This document shows positions 32,404-43,734 of a stretch of 64,000 nt of DNA, piece by piece. The DNA is from Chrysopilus asiliformis (Eukaryota; Arthropoda; Insecta; Diptera; Rhagionidae). Numbering within the stretch: position 1 is the first letter of the stretch; every line of letters starts with the position of its first letter. The stretch covers positions 76,172,585 through 76,236,584 of the forward strand of contig OZ035960.1 of NCBI GenBank assembly GCA_964034945.1. Direction: 5' to 3'. The notes beneath the pieces are model-generated. The model saw only the letters and a list, made by a program, of their open reading frames with translations. It ran no database searches and was not told the origin of the DNA. The translations under genes and the position numbers were made by a program.

Positions 32404-32832
32404 GTGTGCATGTTGTCCGTCCGTCTGTCTGTGGCGCGGATTGCGGGCGCACGGATTGAGCTACAGACTTGAAATTTTGCACAGATCCGTTTTTCGTAAA
32501 ATCCGAGGGCAAGTTCGTTCATGAGCAAAAATGGACCATTAGGTGGGGGGGGGGGGGGGGGGTACCCCCCATACGAACGAAAACGATTTTTGTGAATATC
32601 TCAAAAACGGTGCATCTTATCAAAAAAGTCCAAGAACAAAAGTAGTTTAGGATATGATTCTACATAAAACTCCGATACATCAAAATCCGATTGGAACAAA
32701 TTTTAAAAAATCTTATTGGAAAGATTGACTTCATAGTGGAATTTTGATAAAACTGTTCGCCATTCACTTAAATCACCATACGGGTTTTCAATAATTGGCA
32801 GATTGGCAATTATAGCTTTTGTTATGTTTTTA
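32404..32832 (-). repeat. family 1 repeat, inverted neighbour
   Basis: An inverted copy directly abutting the previous one, missing the terminal hairpin side. It includes an 18-base G run (about 32545-32563) at the place where other copies have GGGGGGTACCCCCC. Together the two form a palindrome of about 1 kb. Confidence 0.85.
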
Positions 32833-33182
32833 AGAGTTTTTCAATTCACAAGCTAAAAATAAATTAATATAAAATCAAATTTTTATTCATTCCGACAAAA
32901 TAAACGTGTGTATGTTAGGCTCAAAGAATGAAAACGCTCATTGAGCGAAAAAACGAACACAATGCGTTGTGGCTAACTCAAAAAGGCCACAACGCGTTGT
33001 GGCTAACTCGAGAAGACCACAAAGCGACATTTGTGTTGTGGCTTTCAAGACATTTGACCACTTCGCGATGCGGTGATTAAGAAAAGCCATAACGCATTCT
33101 GAACGTTAACTGATTCAACCACGATACGACGGATAGGTTATTCTTTGTCTTTTCACTCCCCTCACGATTGAAAAATTCGATA

Positions 33183-33483
33183 TACATCTAGTCGTCTATC
33201 CAATCTTCAAGTACCAATAGATGGATCTGTTTGTACAATGCGAAGTATTTCTTCTTCTTGTGCTACACTTCTTACGCCGCGCACTCTTTCTGACTTTCTT
33301 CTGTGTGGTCTCACTCATCCAGTCTCACGCAGTTTTCTGTGAGTTCTTGAAAACACTATGATCAGGAATATGTCGTTCAGGGTACCTACGGTGATACTTC
33401 TCCCTTGCGTTTCTAGAATTTCCGTTACAGAACCCGTATGCAAAGTGAATGTCTGCATATTCTTCGTTGGAAAAGTGCTCCAT
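33183..33483 (-). pseudogene. transposase N-terminal HTH (DUF4817-type) remnant
   Basis: ATG at 33483. The frame gives MEHFSNEEYADIHFAYGFCN, then AREKYHRRYPERHIPDHSVF. After a frame change near 33335 it continues LRETG, VRPHRRKSERVRGVRSVAQ and ILRIVQTDPS. This is the helix-turn-helix start of a DDE transposase family that is abundant in insects; its C-terminal half is the kind seen at 18950-19260. A stop follows LRETG and another precedes RLDRRLD. The rest of the protein is not nearby. It abuts the right arm of the large inverted repeat. Confidence 0.75.
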
Positions 33484-33990
33484 ATTAAAAAATAATATTT
33501 CTACGTTTTACTTTTTGACTTCAATGAACAGCTAAATAAAGAGACCGTAATTGACTGGCGCTTGAAACAATTTCTTACTTTCGTTTGTTTCAATTGTATT
33601 AATTTGAAAATATTCAATCGCTCGCCGTGAGGACTCTGGTACAAATGAATAAAAAATTTGTTTCAAGAGTAGCAAATATGATTAAAAATGCTGACCAATA
33701 AGCAGTACATAACTTTCAGTACATAAATCGATTTTTTTGGAAAATATTGTAAAGCAACATAAAAAGAAACAGATAATGACTGAGCAGCACATCACTTTCT
33801 TATACAACAAAACATCGAGTTTTTTGGAAAATATTGTAGAGCAAAATAAAATTAGACAGAAAATTTCTGAATAGCATATGACTTTTTTATACTAACTACG
33901 ACCTCCCAAAAAATTGTCAAAAATATGCAAAAAAATCACCTAAGCTGCATTATTTCGGGAATGGTAGAAGATAGTGATTGCCGTTAAAGG

Positions 33991-34637
33991 CAAGAGTTTA
34001 GAGAACTGTATTATGTTTAATTCTTCCGTAATAAGGTTTTTCGGAAAACCGTTGGGTTGCAAGCAATTTAGCAAAATCTACTCTTTTTCACATATTTATG
34101 TGATTTTCGAATAAAGATAAAAATTTACGGTAAAAACAAGTTGTGGGCACAATTATTTCTTTTAATTTACTTTTTACATAGCACCATAAAAGACCCGTTA
34201 GTTTTTGAGAAAAATTCCAAACACTATATATTTAGAAATAACGGTACATCTCGATAGCGGTTCGAGATATGGAGTTCTTGTGTAAAGCAAAAATATGGCA
34301 AATGCTAATTACTTCAATTTCCGTCATATGGTTTACTATAGAAAAACGCTTATTTTCGAAATTAAACGCGAAAAACTAAAATTGGATTTGCAAAAAAAAA
34401 CTAGATTCTGTTGCCGTAAATTAGTTTAAGGATTAATTATTTTAATTATTTTACAATGCATTCCGTCATATGAGAATCACCACTGGTTGAGGTTTTGTTA
34501 AACCACACAAAAAAATTGACTGTGAGACAGCTGACACTTGAGCTACAGCCTAAACTAATTGTCAAGTTCCACAGAGCCGAAGCTTAGGTTTTGACTGTGG
34601 AACAGGGCATTAGTGTGTCTGTACACCGTGAGATGTT
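33991..34637. other. intronic stretch with diverged simple repeats
   Basis: It contains the degenerate ACGGTAAAAAC and CTCGATAGCGG words also seen at 40250-40700 and 56640-56830, an old dispersed family of its own (here only fragments). No gene. Confidence 0.4.
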
Positions 34638-35174
34638 TATACCCGTATGGTGAAACCAAAGGGTATATTAAATTTGCCTTACCGTTTGTAACGCCAAGAT
34701 CCCGTCATCACACAAAAAAATGAATTACACCAGTGTGTTTAGAATGATAAAAAAGTTGAATTTAGCATGTCCGTCCGTCTGTCTGTGGCGCGGATTGCGG
34801 GCGCACGGATTGAGCTAGAGACTTGAAATTTTACGCAGATCCGTTTTTCGTAAAATGCGAGGCTAGGTTCGTTAATGGGCAAAAATAGACCATTAGGGGG
34901 GGGTGCCACCCATACGAACGAAAACGATTTTTGTGAATATCTCAAAAACGGTGAATCTTATCAAAAAAGTCCAAGAACAAAAGTTATTTAGGATATGATT
35001 CTACATAAAGCCCCCATACATCAAAATCCGATTGGAATAAATTTTAAAAAATCTTATTGAACAGTTTGACTTCAAACTGGAATTTTGATACAACTGTTCG
35101 CCGTTCACTTAAATCACCATACGGGTTTTCAATAATTCCCAGATTGGCAATTTTAGCTTTTGTTATGTTTTTTA
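34638..35174 (-). repeat. family 1 repeat, near-complete inverted copy
   Basis: It starts with the TATACCC...GGGTATA hairpin (34638-34666), has a short CCGTCCGTCTGTCTG microsatellite (about 34771-34785), and ends TTTTGTTATGTTTTT. It lies about 410 bp downstream of the wg exon 2 donor, inside the intron. Confidence 0.85.
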
Positions 35175-35587
35175 TTGGAATTGCTAATAAATTAAATTGG
35201 AACATCTTCAGGACGCTTTCTAATACCAATTGGTAACATTTTCTGCATAAAGGGCGCAGTTCCTAAAAATATTTAGATAGATTCCCAAAAAATGAGATAC
35301 CTTCAACAGTGGCATGCAATAATAGTTGTAAATTCTTCCTTAAAAAATTTTCCAGAAATTCGGATGAACTATTCAGAATTTTGCTCCACATGTACATTGT
35401 CGCAGATAAGTATTTTTGGAATGGTGCCTTTTACAATAGGAGAGAAACCGGAGTAAAATCTTTAATTTAGTAAATCAAGCTTTTATCTACAATAAAATGT
35501 TATAGATTCTGTACACCTGAGAATATTCACTTTAAAAATTAATACAATAAATTAACGGTTTTTGACATAACAATAAATTGTAGTTAC

Positions 35588-35850
35588 CTTTATCAACTAT
35601 TTTTCCAAAAAGGTTTTTTCCTCTCAAAAAGTTTCTTGTTGAGCAGTTCCATCGGCGATTTCTAAACTGATGCTGACATTCCGATATAGCAAAATTCGCA
35701 CCCTTAACAAGGGCCATTAACACACCGGGATTTTCTCGAACAAGTCTACGCTGTTTCCTCCTCAATGTCGAATGAATTGCTGGATCTACATACATAATAC
35801 CTGAAGTTAATGGCGATATATTGTTTGGCTCTCCAACTTTCGCTATACCC
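35588..35850 (-). CDS. wg: wingless (Wnt-1) internal exon 2
   Basis: Encodes 87 full codons plus one base at each end: GIAKVGEPNNISP, IMYVDPAIHSTLRRKQRRLV, RENPGVLMALVKGANFAISE, CQHQFRNRRWNCSTR, and GKNLFGKIVDK. The ECQxQFRxRRWNC block is the Wnt family hallmark near the N-terminus of the mature ligand. The acceptor TTTCCAG ends at 35851. The donor GTAACT starts at 35587 and splits a glycine codon, completed exactly by exon 3. The incoming phase implies that the previous exon ends in TG (a Trp codon). An NFLRGKN word replaces the recalled NFSRGKN. No defect was seen. Wg is a secreted, palmitoylated ligand for Frizzled/Arrow receptors controlling segment polarity and appendage patterning. Exon 1 with the signal peptide was not found upstream to 64000. 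Confidence 0.96.
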
Positions 35851-38130
35851 CTGGAAAGATAAAATAATAAAACTAAAATTCCTACCTTGTCAAAACCCTT
35901 TAAAAATCAGCATAAACAACAAACACACATGGACATTTGATTTAAACATTTAAGTAAAGATGACTATGTAAAGATCTATAAGTGGCCAATTTTGAAACGG
36001 GTATGGTAAATATGTACAAAACTGATTACGATTTTTTAAAGTCATGGCTCAACAGGAAAGACAACAAAACACGTTACTTCTGTTATTATGTTCCATATTT
36101 ACACATATTTAACAAATATATTTCTATGGGTAGAATAAGTTCATTTTAACTATATTGGGATTAGGAAAAGTCATCACGCTATGAAAACAAAAATGTTAAA
36201 CACAGAACACACAAAATCAAGTTTATTTGATGGATAATATATAAACATCCTTATTTTCAGACTATTTAATGGATGTTTCCCATTTAACTTTGAATCGAAA
36301 AAAGTCTTTATATCCTTAATATTTATATTTACATTGAGTAATTTTTGAAAAGAAATTCTTTTTTGTTAGCAATTTATTTATAATTAATTATAGAATTTTA
36401 TATAATATTAATATCAGATGTCAACAATTTTGATTAAGGCAAAGCAAAACAAAACAAATGTTAATTCATTTAAAAAACAGTCGAAAACCATTTCGAATGC
36501 ACAACAGTATAAATTCTCGAAGCTGAAGATTTCTAAATAATTCGCACAGGCGATTACTTCGGGGATAGGTGTATGTATGTATCTAAATATATGTACCAAT
36601 CATGCGTTTCACATGTTTTTTTGCACGATTTCGAAATAACACGGTTTTTGAAAAATTCTATCCCTATCTACACACAAAGAAAAAAATTGCTTGGGGCAAT
36701 CATAAAATGAGAGCAGCATATATGGTTGGAAAAATGCTTGGGCCAAACAGATCAAATGCTTGGGTCAACCATATCAAATGCTTGGGCCAAACCACTGACT
36801 TATATACAATGGACAGAGCATCCGAGCCGAAAAATGGCACGGCAGCAGATTTGACTTGGTGATTCAGTAACCCCCAACCTAATTGTACTCGTAAACATTT
36901 TGCGTCATACAAAATCCATGTCAATTCACTTGCAGTCATGTTCATATCAAAAGAAAATTACACAGATAGTTAGTCTTTACTTGCTAAATCTAGTATGCAG
37001 ATTTGCTTCTTGAAATATTCAAAGAAAAATCAGTTTAAAACGCAAATGCTACACTTTTTCACTTGAAAGTTAAAGTTGAGAGTCCCCGCAGCAGCAGCCA
37101 GCTGTCAATTATGCCAAACACATATCTTGATCTTTCTTTCTCTTACCGGTCGCCTTGTTTATCACACGAGAATGAAAGGTTGCTAATCGTGTTTTGTGTA
37201 AAATTCATCTAATAGTATTTTGGCGCGAATTTATTTGATTATGTCGCGAAGTGAAAAGTATAATAATAAGTTTGAAGTGCCATTTTAATTTTGTGATTAG
37301 AATCAATCAAACATGTCCTTTGAGATAGACACGTTTGTTTTATACACTCCATTTGGCATTTTGAATGAAGAATATTTCAGGAACCATTCAACATAACCTC
37401 AAACATCAACACATGATTTGGTTAGTTGTCAACCCTATTTCTTCAAACAAGGTTGCTAACACATCCCTATTTACTCGCACAAGGTTGGTAATGATATCAG
37501 GGGAGCCCATTAGAAAGAGAGAGTCAAAATTCGCGAAAGAGAATCTAGCTGTGTTTCGCGCTATTTGATTCCTTAGCGTATTATGGGAGATCATACTTCC
37601 ATTGTATATAACTTCGTTGGGCCAAACATATCAAGTGCCGTAATTGACACATTTATGAACATGTATATTTTTCTCTTTTAAAATATGACGACGTTCCATT
37701 TTATTTCTCTTCCATGTTTGATCTAATTTCACAATTTTGGGGAGAAATTGAAACGATGAATTACAATAATAATATGAAACAAAACAATTGATTTTCGACG
37801 ATATTTTAGACCCAAATCTCCAAACGAATCGAATTGCTCGATGGAAGTGTTTGTGTTGCTTCGAAAGAAAACTTCTCAATATTTTACAAATAAAAGAAAT
37901 TTTTCACACAAAGTAAACATCAACACTATTTTCTAAATAAAGACATGATTCCCAAAACTGATTATTATAATCCGTGTCATGAAATAAAAATGCATTAGTT
38001 TTTGACTGGATTTTCAAGACTGGCGACTGACTGACTGACGATACAAATGAGTAAGGTAATATTTAAATTTGATATTTTTGAATACTTATTCACAAAAAAA
38101 TTTACAAGCTTTGCTATAGAAGAAAAAAAA
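35851..38130. other. wg first intron (or upstream DNA); tandem repeat, no gene
   Basis: It lies upstream of exon 2. A 22 bp unit (AAATGCTTGGGCCAAACAGA...) is repeated three times at 36732-36797, and a related phrase TTGGGCCAAACATATCAA recurs near 37617. This may mark the two ends of one roughly 950 bp element. No exon ending in a conserved Met-Trp-Trp coding context for Wg was convincing here. Confidence 0.4.
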
Positions 38131-38132
38131 GC

Positions 38133-38250
38133 AGGTGTCTGTCTCATAGAGACGGCCAGAAGACGTGGATGCGCCTACAACGATCGCCAATAGATATTTA
38201 AGTAAGAAATTTTAGTGAAAAGGAAATTAAAGAAACAAATTTTTATTTAA
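38133..38250 (+). repeat. single arm of the 8930-9633 foldback
   Basis: Same wording as the right arm at 9473-9633 (GTGTCTGTCTCATAGAGACG, GCCTACAACGATCGCC, AATAGATATTTAAG). It runs without a gap into a family 1 copy, so a recombination or nested insertion joined them. Confidence 0.8.
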
Positions 38251-38512
38251 AACATAACAAAAGCTATAATTGCCAATCTGGCAATTATTGAAAATCCGTA
38301 TGTGAACGACGAACAGTTGTATCAAAATTCCACTTTGAAATTAAACTGTTCAATAAGATTTTTTTAAATTTATTGCAATCGGATTTTGATGTATGGGGGC
38401 TTTATGTAGAATCATATCCTAAATAACTTCTGTTCTTGGACTTTTTTTAATAAGATTCACCGTTTTTGAGATATTCGCAAAAAACGTTTTCGTTCGTATC
38501 AGAGGTACCCCC
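38249..38512 (+). repeat. family 1 repeat, 5' half
   Basis: Starts AAAACATAACAAAAGC and ends at the GGTACCCCC word, where the hAT remnant region begins. The microsatellite and terminal hairpin are missing. Confidence 0.8.
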
Positions 38513-38621
38513 ATTTTTTTATTAAAAATTAAACTAATTATTACATAACAGTTAAAAATAACATCAATTAAATAAAAAAATATTATATATTCGAATGAAA
38601 TTTATTTGAGGTGAAAATCAC

Positions 38622-38849
38622 TTAATGTGATACCTGAGCTTGTCCGTTTTTGCAGATTTCAGCGATATTAGGTCTAATATTTGATATAGCTACTCTCAAT
38701 TCTTCGTCTAAATTAGTAAGTCTTGCGCGTTTCTTAGTTTTTATATTGGTTAATGTCGAGAAACCGAGCTCACACAAATATGAAGTTGAGTTTCATAATT
38801 TCGCGGAGCACTTGCAACAAGCTCGCGGAGCACCGGTTAAGAACCACTG
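38622..38849 (-). pseudogene. hAT (ZBED-like) transposase C-terminus joined to its own TIR
   Basis: The minus-strand frame reads STSYLCELGFSTLTNIKTKK, RARLTNLDEELRVAISNIRP, NIAEICKNGQAQVSH and a stop at 38622-38624. This is the dimerisation-domain end of a hAT transposase of the ZBED5/ZMYM-related kind. Only about 50 bp upstream stands the element terminus CAGTGGTTCTTAACCGG (38849-38833), so almost the whole gene between the 5' terminus and the last 60 or so codons has been deleted. The 3' terminus was not identified. It is a relic with no catalytic residues. Confidence 0.75.
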
Positions 38850-40883
38850 AAGTAAAGCATAGTTTCCGTAATCTCGAGAAAAGGAATTGCGGTATTTAAA
38901 AAAACCGACATTTTGGTTACTTCCGGTTAATGGATGTTTACCAAAAGTTTATTGAGGACTAAACACATGAAGTTTGATATTTTTGTAGATCTTTAATGTA
39001 TGTATGTAGTCCGAATTCAGTTTAAGTTTCTTTGTTTGTTTTGAAATAAGTACGAAATAAATAGTAATCGAGAACTGTAACGTCTCGATCCAATTGACCA
39101 ATGTTGGATTTTTTTTCCGTGTCCAAATGTACCACGGAATTTTCCTATGTAAACTTTGAGATTATTTGTCGCAACATTTGGAGTTATGCACTATATGGTA
39201 CGGTATCCTAGGCAAAATTCATTTCTGTGCCAAAAGTTGACTGCAAATATTTGGAAAGTACCATATATTTTTCCATAACGCGCAGAAAAATAATTGGATA
39301 AGTACCAGTATAATTTCAATGTGACGCCACAAGTTTTTTAAGTTGAATTTCAGCGTCCTGTGATTGTGAAATAAAATTGAAAGACATTTTATACGTACCA
39401 ATAGATCTACCAATTAAATGTCTTTACAATCGGTACGTACCAACCGATTTACTAGTTATATTTCTGAAAATTTCTTCGAAAAAGTGCATTTATCGTTAAC
39501 ATTAAGTCAGTCGTAGCTAGTATTCCAAATTAAACAGACGTTTGGTGGAAACACTTTTGCGTTCGTTTGGCTACTCGGAAAAATGACAGAAAAAATATTT
39601 GGGAAAAATCTGCTAGGGAAAATAGGAGGAAAAATTCTAGGGAAAATAGGAGGAAAATGCTAGGAAAAATAGGGGTAAAATGCTAGGAAAAATAGTTGGA
39701 AAACGTGTTGAAATTCTATATGGGACATCGGTAGAATCTATGACGTCACTACTGAATCGCGTACGTCATAACTTTCAATTCGTGGTACATTCCAATTCCA
39801 ATTAAAAATACTATTGAAACACGTTACGAAAAAGGACAATTTTCACAGAAAAAAGCTTGGATTTCCAGTCAAAATGCCTTAACTTTGATATCTAACCAAT
39901 TTGGTCGATTGTGGAGGTCGAGTTGATGATCGAAGGGGCTGTGGAGTGGTTGGTCGGAGCAAGGTAACACGCTAGTATATCTAAGGCTTACCTCGCCGGA
40001 CAGCGTGGGAACTTGCACACCTATAACCACTCTCTAGACGACACAAAAAGTTGTGCCGAACTAAACAATGTTCTTCATCTTCCTAATATAAAAATATCAG
40101 TTGTGGTCAACACAAAACTTTCTTCTACAAAATCTACGACCCTGCGCAATTTACGCTAGAGCCCTGTCGCGTTATCAACCTAAGACGACCTCCCAATAAA
40201 TTCTTGGTTTATTCAAAAATATCAAAACCGCACAAAATTTGCGATAACTTGAGAACTGTAAAAGATATCAATTTACGGTAAATGGCAAAAATGTAGAAAA
40301 TGTTAACATCTTTAATTATTCTTTTAACTGATTTGTCGAAAAACCGTTAGTTTGCAAATTATTCGCAAAAATATGATTTTTTACATATTAATGAAAATAT
40401 CTCAATAACGGTAAAAGATAACGGATAACGGTAAGAAACAAAATTGTGCAGAATGACATTCTCATTAATTCACTTCAGACATTCAGTCAGCAAAAACCCG
40501 TTAGTTTTCGAGATAATCGCAAAAAACTGTTTTTTTGGAAATAACGGTTTATCTCGATAACAGGTGGAGATATCGAGTTATAGCTAAAGACAAAAGTGTG
40601 GGAAATTTTATTTTCTCCAAGTTTTGTCATACTTAAGGCCACTAAAAAACGCGTAGTTTGGGAGTAAATCGAGAAAAACGAAATTGCGATTTTTGAAAAA
40701 CCGCCATTTTGGATACTTCCGGTTAACGGATTTCCACTAAAAGTTGATAGGATCGTCCCATTTCAGGACCCAACATGCCTATAAAATTTCATGGCGCTAG
40801 CTCTATTAGTTTTTGAGAAATCTTGTACACAGACTGACAGACTGACAGACAGACTGACAGACTGACAGACAGAAAGACATTTT
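38850..40883. other. unassigned; fragments of an old dispersed repeat
   Basis: Repeated fragments with ACTTCCGGTTAAYGGAT occur at about 38922-38938 and 40717-40733 (also 56818-56834). The 40260-40880 part ends in an ACAGACTGACAG microsatellite (about 40829-40873), a layout like family 1 but with different words. A run of imperfect GGAAAATAGGAGGAAAAT repeats lies at about 39615-39710. No gene. Confidence 0.45.
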
Positions 40884-40887
40884 TTAA

Positions 40888-41509
40888 CCCTGGACCCGTG
40901 TACTGGCACTGAGTGCCCAGAACGATTTTCAAACCGAAATTAATCATATTTTTAATAAAGAATATGATGAAATGCAATATATTTCTGAAAGATACTGAAA
41001 TTTAGAGTACAAAAACAAAAAAAAAATCCAAATTGCATATCTTCGGGGGGGGTTGTGGAAGGTGTCAAAAAAAAGCGTAATATCGTGTACTTGGGCACTC
41101 AGTGCCCAAGTCAGTACATTTTGTATGAATTTGGTTTTTATTTTGATTACAGCTTTGGGTTTTTCCCCTTTTATGATTTTTCTTGTATGCAGATATTATA
41201 TTGTATTGTTATATTATTTATATTATAATATTTATATTGTATTGTTGTCATGTATTGCATTTTCTTTCGTGGAGTACATGATTTGTTGGAGAAATCGAGT
41301 ACCAGATTCGCGAGCTTACAAGGTGGTCTATATTCTCAGTCGATTTTTGCAAATTATATTTTCCCATTGTATTTCTACTTGTTTAACGAATAAACCAATT
41401 TTTATGGTTTTTAAACAAACCAGCCATACATTTTCTATTGGAATTGCATCTGGGCACTGAGTGCCCAAGTACACGATAAATGGAAGTTTTATAGTACACG
41501 GGTCCAGGG
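40888..41509. mobile_element. piggyBac-like MITE with TTAA target sites (622 bp)
   Basis: Flanked by TTAA on both sides (40884-40887, 41510-41513). The TIRs are a perfect 16 bp, CCCTGGACCCGTGTAC. The 15 bp palindrome GGGCACT(C/G)AGTGCCC, or a close variant, occurs three times: just inside each end and at about 41093-41110. TTAA duplication plus a CCCT start are piggyBac features. The interior frame at 41053-41460 has no transposase motif. The element follows the ACAGACTG microsatellite immediately. Confidence 0.85.
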
Positions 41510-41513
41510 TTAA

Positions 41514-43005
41514 ATATGACTCCAATCGACTCAGGAGTGATCGGGAAATGTTTTTTAGGCAAAATTAAGAGGTCGAAATTTTTCATGAATACAATACTTT
41601 ATTATACTCCGTAGAAGAAAGTAAAAATGTGGGAGCAGAAAGGAAAACCAAAATAAGTGCGTGAAACTTAGATTGCCTCATCCTTAAGAATTATGTACCT
41701 GCCCCAAACACGAAGCTTATATTTAAATCTCTGAAATGATTCTTTATAATTTTGTATAAATAAAAATCTAAAACTATCATATGCATCTATTGATATGCAT
41801 TTAATATTTATGAATAATCAAAATCGCACAACACTTATTCATAACGAAAAACTGATTTACAACAAATCAAAAAAAAAAACTAACAAAAGCAGATGCATGC
41901 TAAGTAGCTACTAAATAAAATTAAGCTAAAAAATATTAGTTGTAATCAACACAAAACTTTCCTCTGCAATATTTAGTTTCGGAAAAAATATGTGAAAAAG
42001 GTTAAAAACAAATTGAAATTTAAAAAAAAATAACGCTTTTACAGTAAAAATTCGATTTAAGCACTATCCGATTTAAGCCATTTACGATTTAAGCTTTTAT
42101 TTTTGCATACCTTTTCAATTTAGGCACAAAAATTATTTTTAGTTAATTTTTCAGAAATAATAATATTAAGAAAAAGAAGAGAAACAGCTCTTAACTCTGT
42201 GATATATCATATAGGAGTATAATACTAGATTCATTATTTCGTTACATCGAACCAATCGTCGAATACGAAAATGAACTACACCAAGGTGTTTGGGATGACA
42301 ATATATTTTGATTTCCGCATGTCCGTCCGTCTGTCTGTCTGTCTCTCGGTCCGTGATCACCATCACTTTCGAAATGATTGAGCTAGAGACTTGAAATTTT
42401 GTATAGTCGCATTTCTCGTAAATGGCAAAGCTAAGTTCTTGAACGGACAAAATCGAATCATTCCTTCCCTTCTCCTCCGTAAAGAGGAAAATTTTTTTTA
42501 CGATTTTCTCGAAAACGGTGAGTCACATTGAAAAATTTATGAACATAACTTACCTATATATCAAAACTCCAGTTGAACCATTCCTTTCTCCCACTCGCAT
42601 ACAAATTGAATACTTTTTTTTCTATTTTTTTCGAAAACGGTGCATACTATTGAAAAATTGGTTAAGACGAAACGTATTTTAAATATGATTTATATAATAC
42701 TTATATAACATTTAATAAGCAAACAATTTTGATTTTTGTATTAACTCAGATAAATTTTTTTCTTCAGATCTATGAAAATACTTCATATGTGGTCTTTTTC
42801 ATTGAAATTAGGAAAAACTTGAACTCACATGGAACTAATGAGTTTTTTTCCATAAATTCTATGAAATTCTTTTGGTAGAACTTATGAAAAGATTTTATGG
42901 GGTTTATGAAGACTGTATAACTCGATTAAAAAATTCATTAATCCTAAAGCAAACTTGACAAAGTCTACGAAATTGGTTTCATATTAATGACGAGTTTTTT
43001 GTCAT
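41514..43005. other. unassigned DNA with one diverged family 1 relative
   Basis: The part at 42220-42660 is a reverse-oriented, old family 1 relative: CGAACCAATCGTCG, ACACCAAGGTGTTTGGG, then CCGTCCGTCTGTCTGTCTGT and TTTTCTCGAAAACGGTG. The same variant recurs at 54470-54735, so these two form a distinct subfamily. Otherwise AT-rich without recognised content. Confidence 0.5.
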
Positions 43006-43127
43006 CATATCATATGATCATATCATGTCATATTATCATATTATATCATATTTTCGTATCATATTATCATATTATCATATTATCATATTATCATATAATC
43101 ATATCATATCATATCATATCATATCAA
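43006..43127. repeat. CATAT/CATATTAT simple repeat
   Basis: About 120 bp of alternating CATATTAT and CATAT units with a few interruptions, ending in five perfect ATATC units. Confidence 0.9.
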
Positions 43128-43734
43128 TCTTGTAAAGGGACGTGAATTTTTTTTGAGACCGAATTTTTTTTGTGACCGGATTTCTCAAGAACTACTGAAC
43201 TGAATTTAAAGAACCTTTACAGTGATGTTCACAGTGTCATTGAGATGGTTATAGGCTATGATATTTTTCAAGTTTCCTCTTCCTTTTTACCCCTTCTGCG
43301 GATCTATCTTGAACCTTTTAAGTGCCAGTTTACATGAGCAATTTTTAGTCGCTCAGTCGCGCAATTTAAAAATCGGTCAGCCTATGGAAGTGTTTACATG
43401 AGCGATTCCGCCGCAGCGACAAAAAATCGCTAGCGAATGTCGCAGGTCAGTCGCTACCGATATAGCTTTGTCGCGCGATTTTTCCTTGAAGTGTGCTTGA
43501 GTGCACTGTATATATAGAGCACAAACGCACGTATTTAAAAGTAACATTTCGAAGCAGACAAACGTGGAATATAAAAGTAAGTAAAACTATACAAAAAGCT
43601 AAGTTCTCGATGATTTCCTTGACATCAATTTCGATTGAAAGTAGTAGCTGTCAAAAAGATTACTGGAGCGATTTTTTAATCGCGCGACTGAGCGAAATAA
43701 GAAAAAATTGAACCACTCCTACCCCTGTCTCATA

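Larger units (their letters stand above)
29760..33990. repeat. inverted repeat, 230-250 bp arms 3.7 kb apart
   Basis: The left arm (about 29760-29990) and the right arm (about 33735-33990) are inverted, imperfect copies. They share TTCCCGAAATAATGCAGC, TGACAATTTTTGGGAGGTCG and repeated GCTCTACAATATTTTCC words. The arms overlap the 88 bp tandem array on the left. The enclosed DNA holds a TIR element, family 1 copies and a transposase fragment. Confidence 0.7.
3179..35587 (-). other. wg: wg intron between exons 2 and 3 (32.4 kb)
   Basis: The intron is bounded by the donor GTAACT at 35587 and the acceptor CTAG ending at 3179; phases are compatible on both sides. It is filled with at least fifteen recognisable mobile elements or remnants, many nested, on both strands. 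Long arms of inverted repeats inside it (8655-11296, 29760-33990, 31853-32832) could fold in the pre-mRNA. Stretches without an assigned element (for example 3200-3950 and 4450-5120) are AT-rich and show nothing I can identify. Confidence 0.9.

Noticed and set aside
41053..41460. 135-codon ORF inside the 622 bp TTAA element
   Set aside because: Hydrophobic composition comes from TA-rich DNA; no DDE or zinc-ribbon motif of piggyBac transposases.
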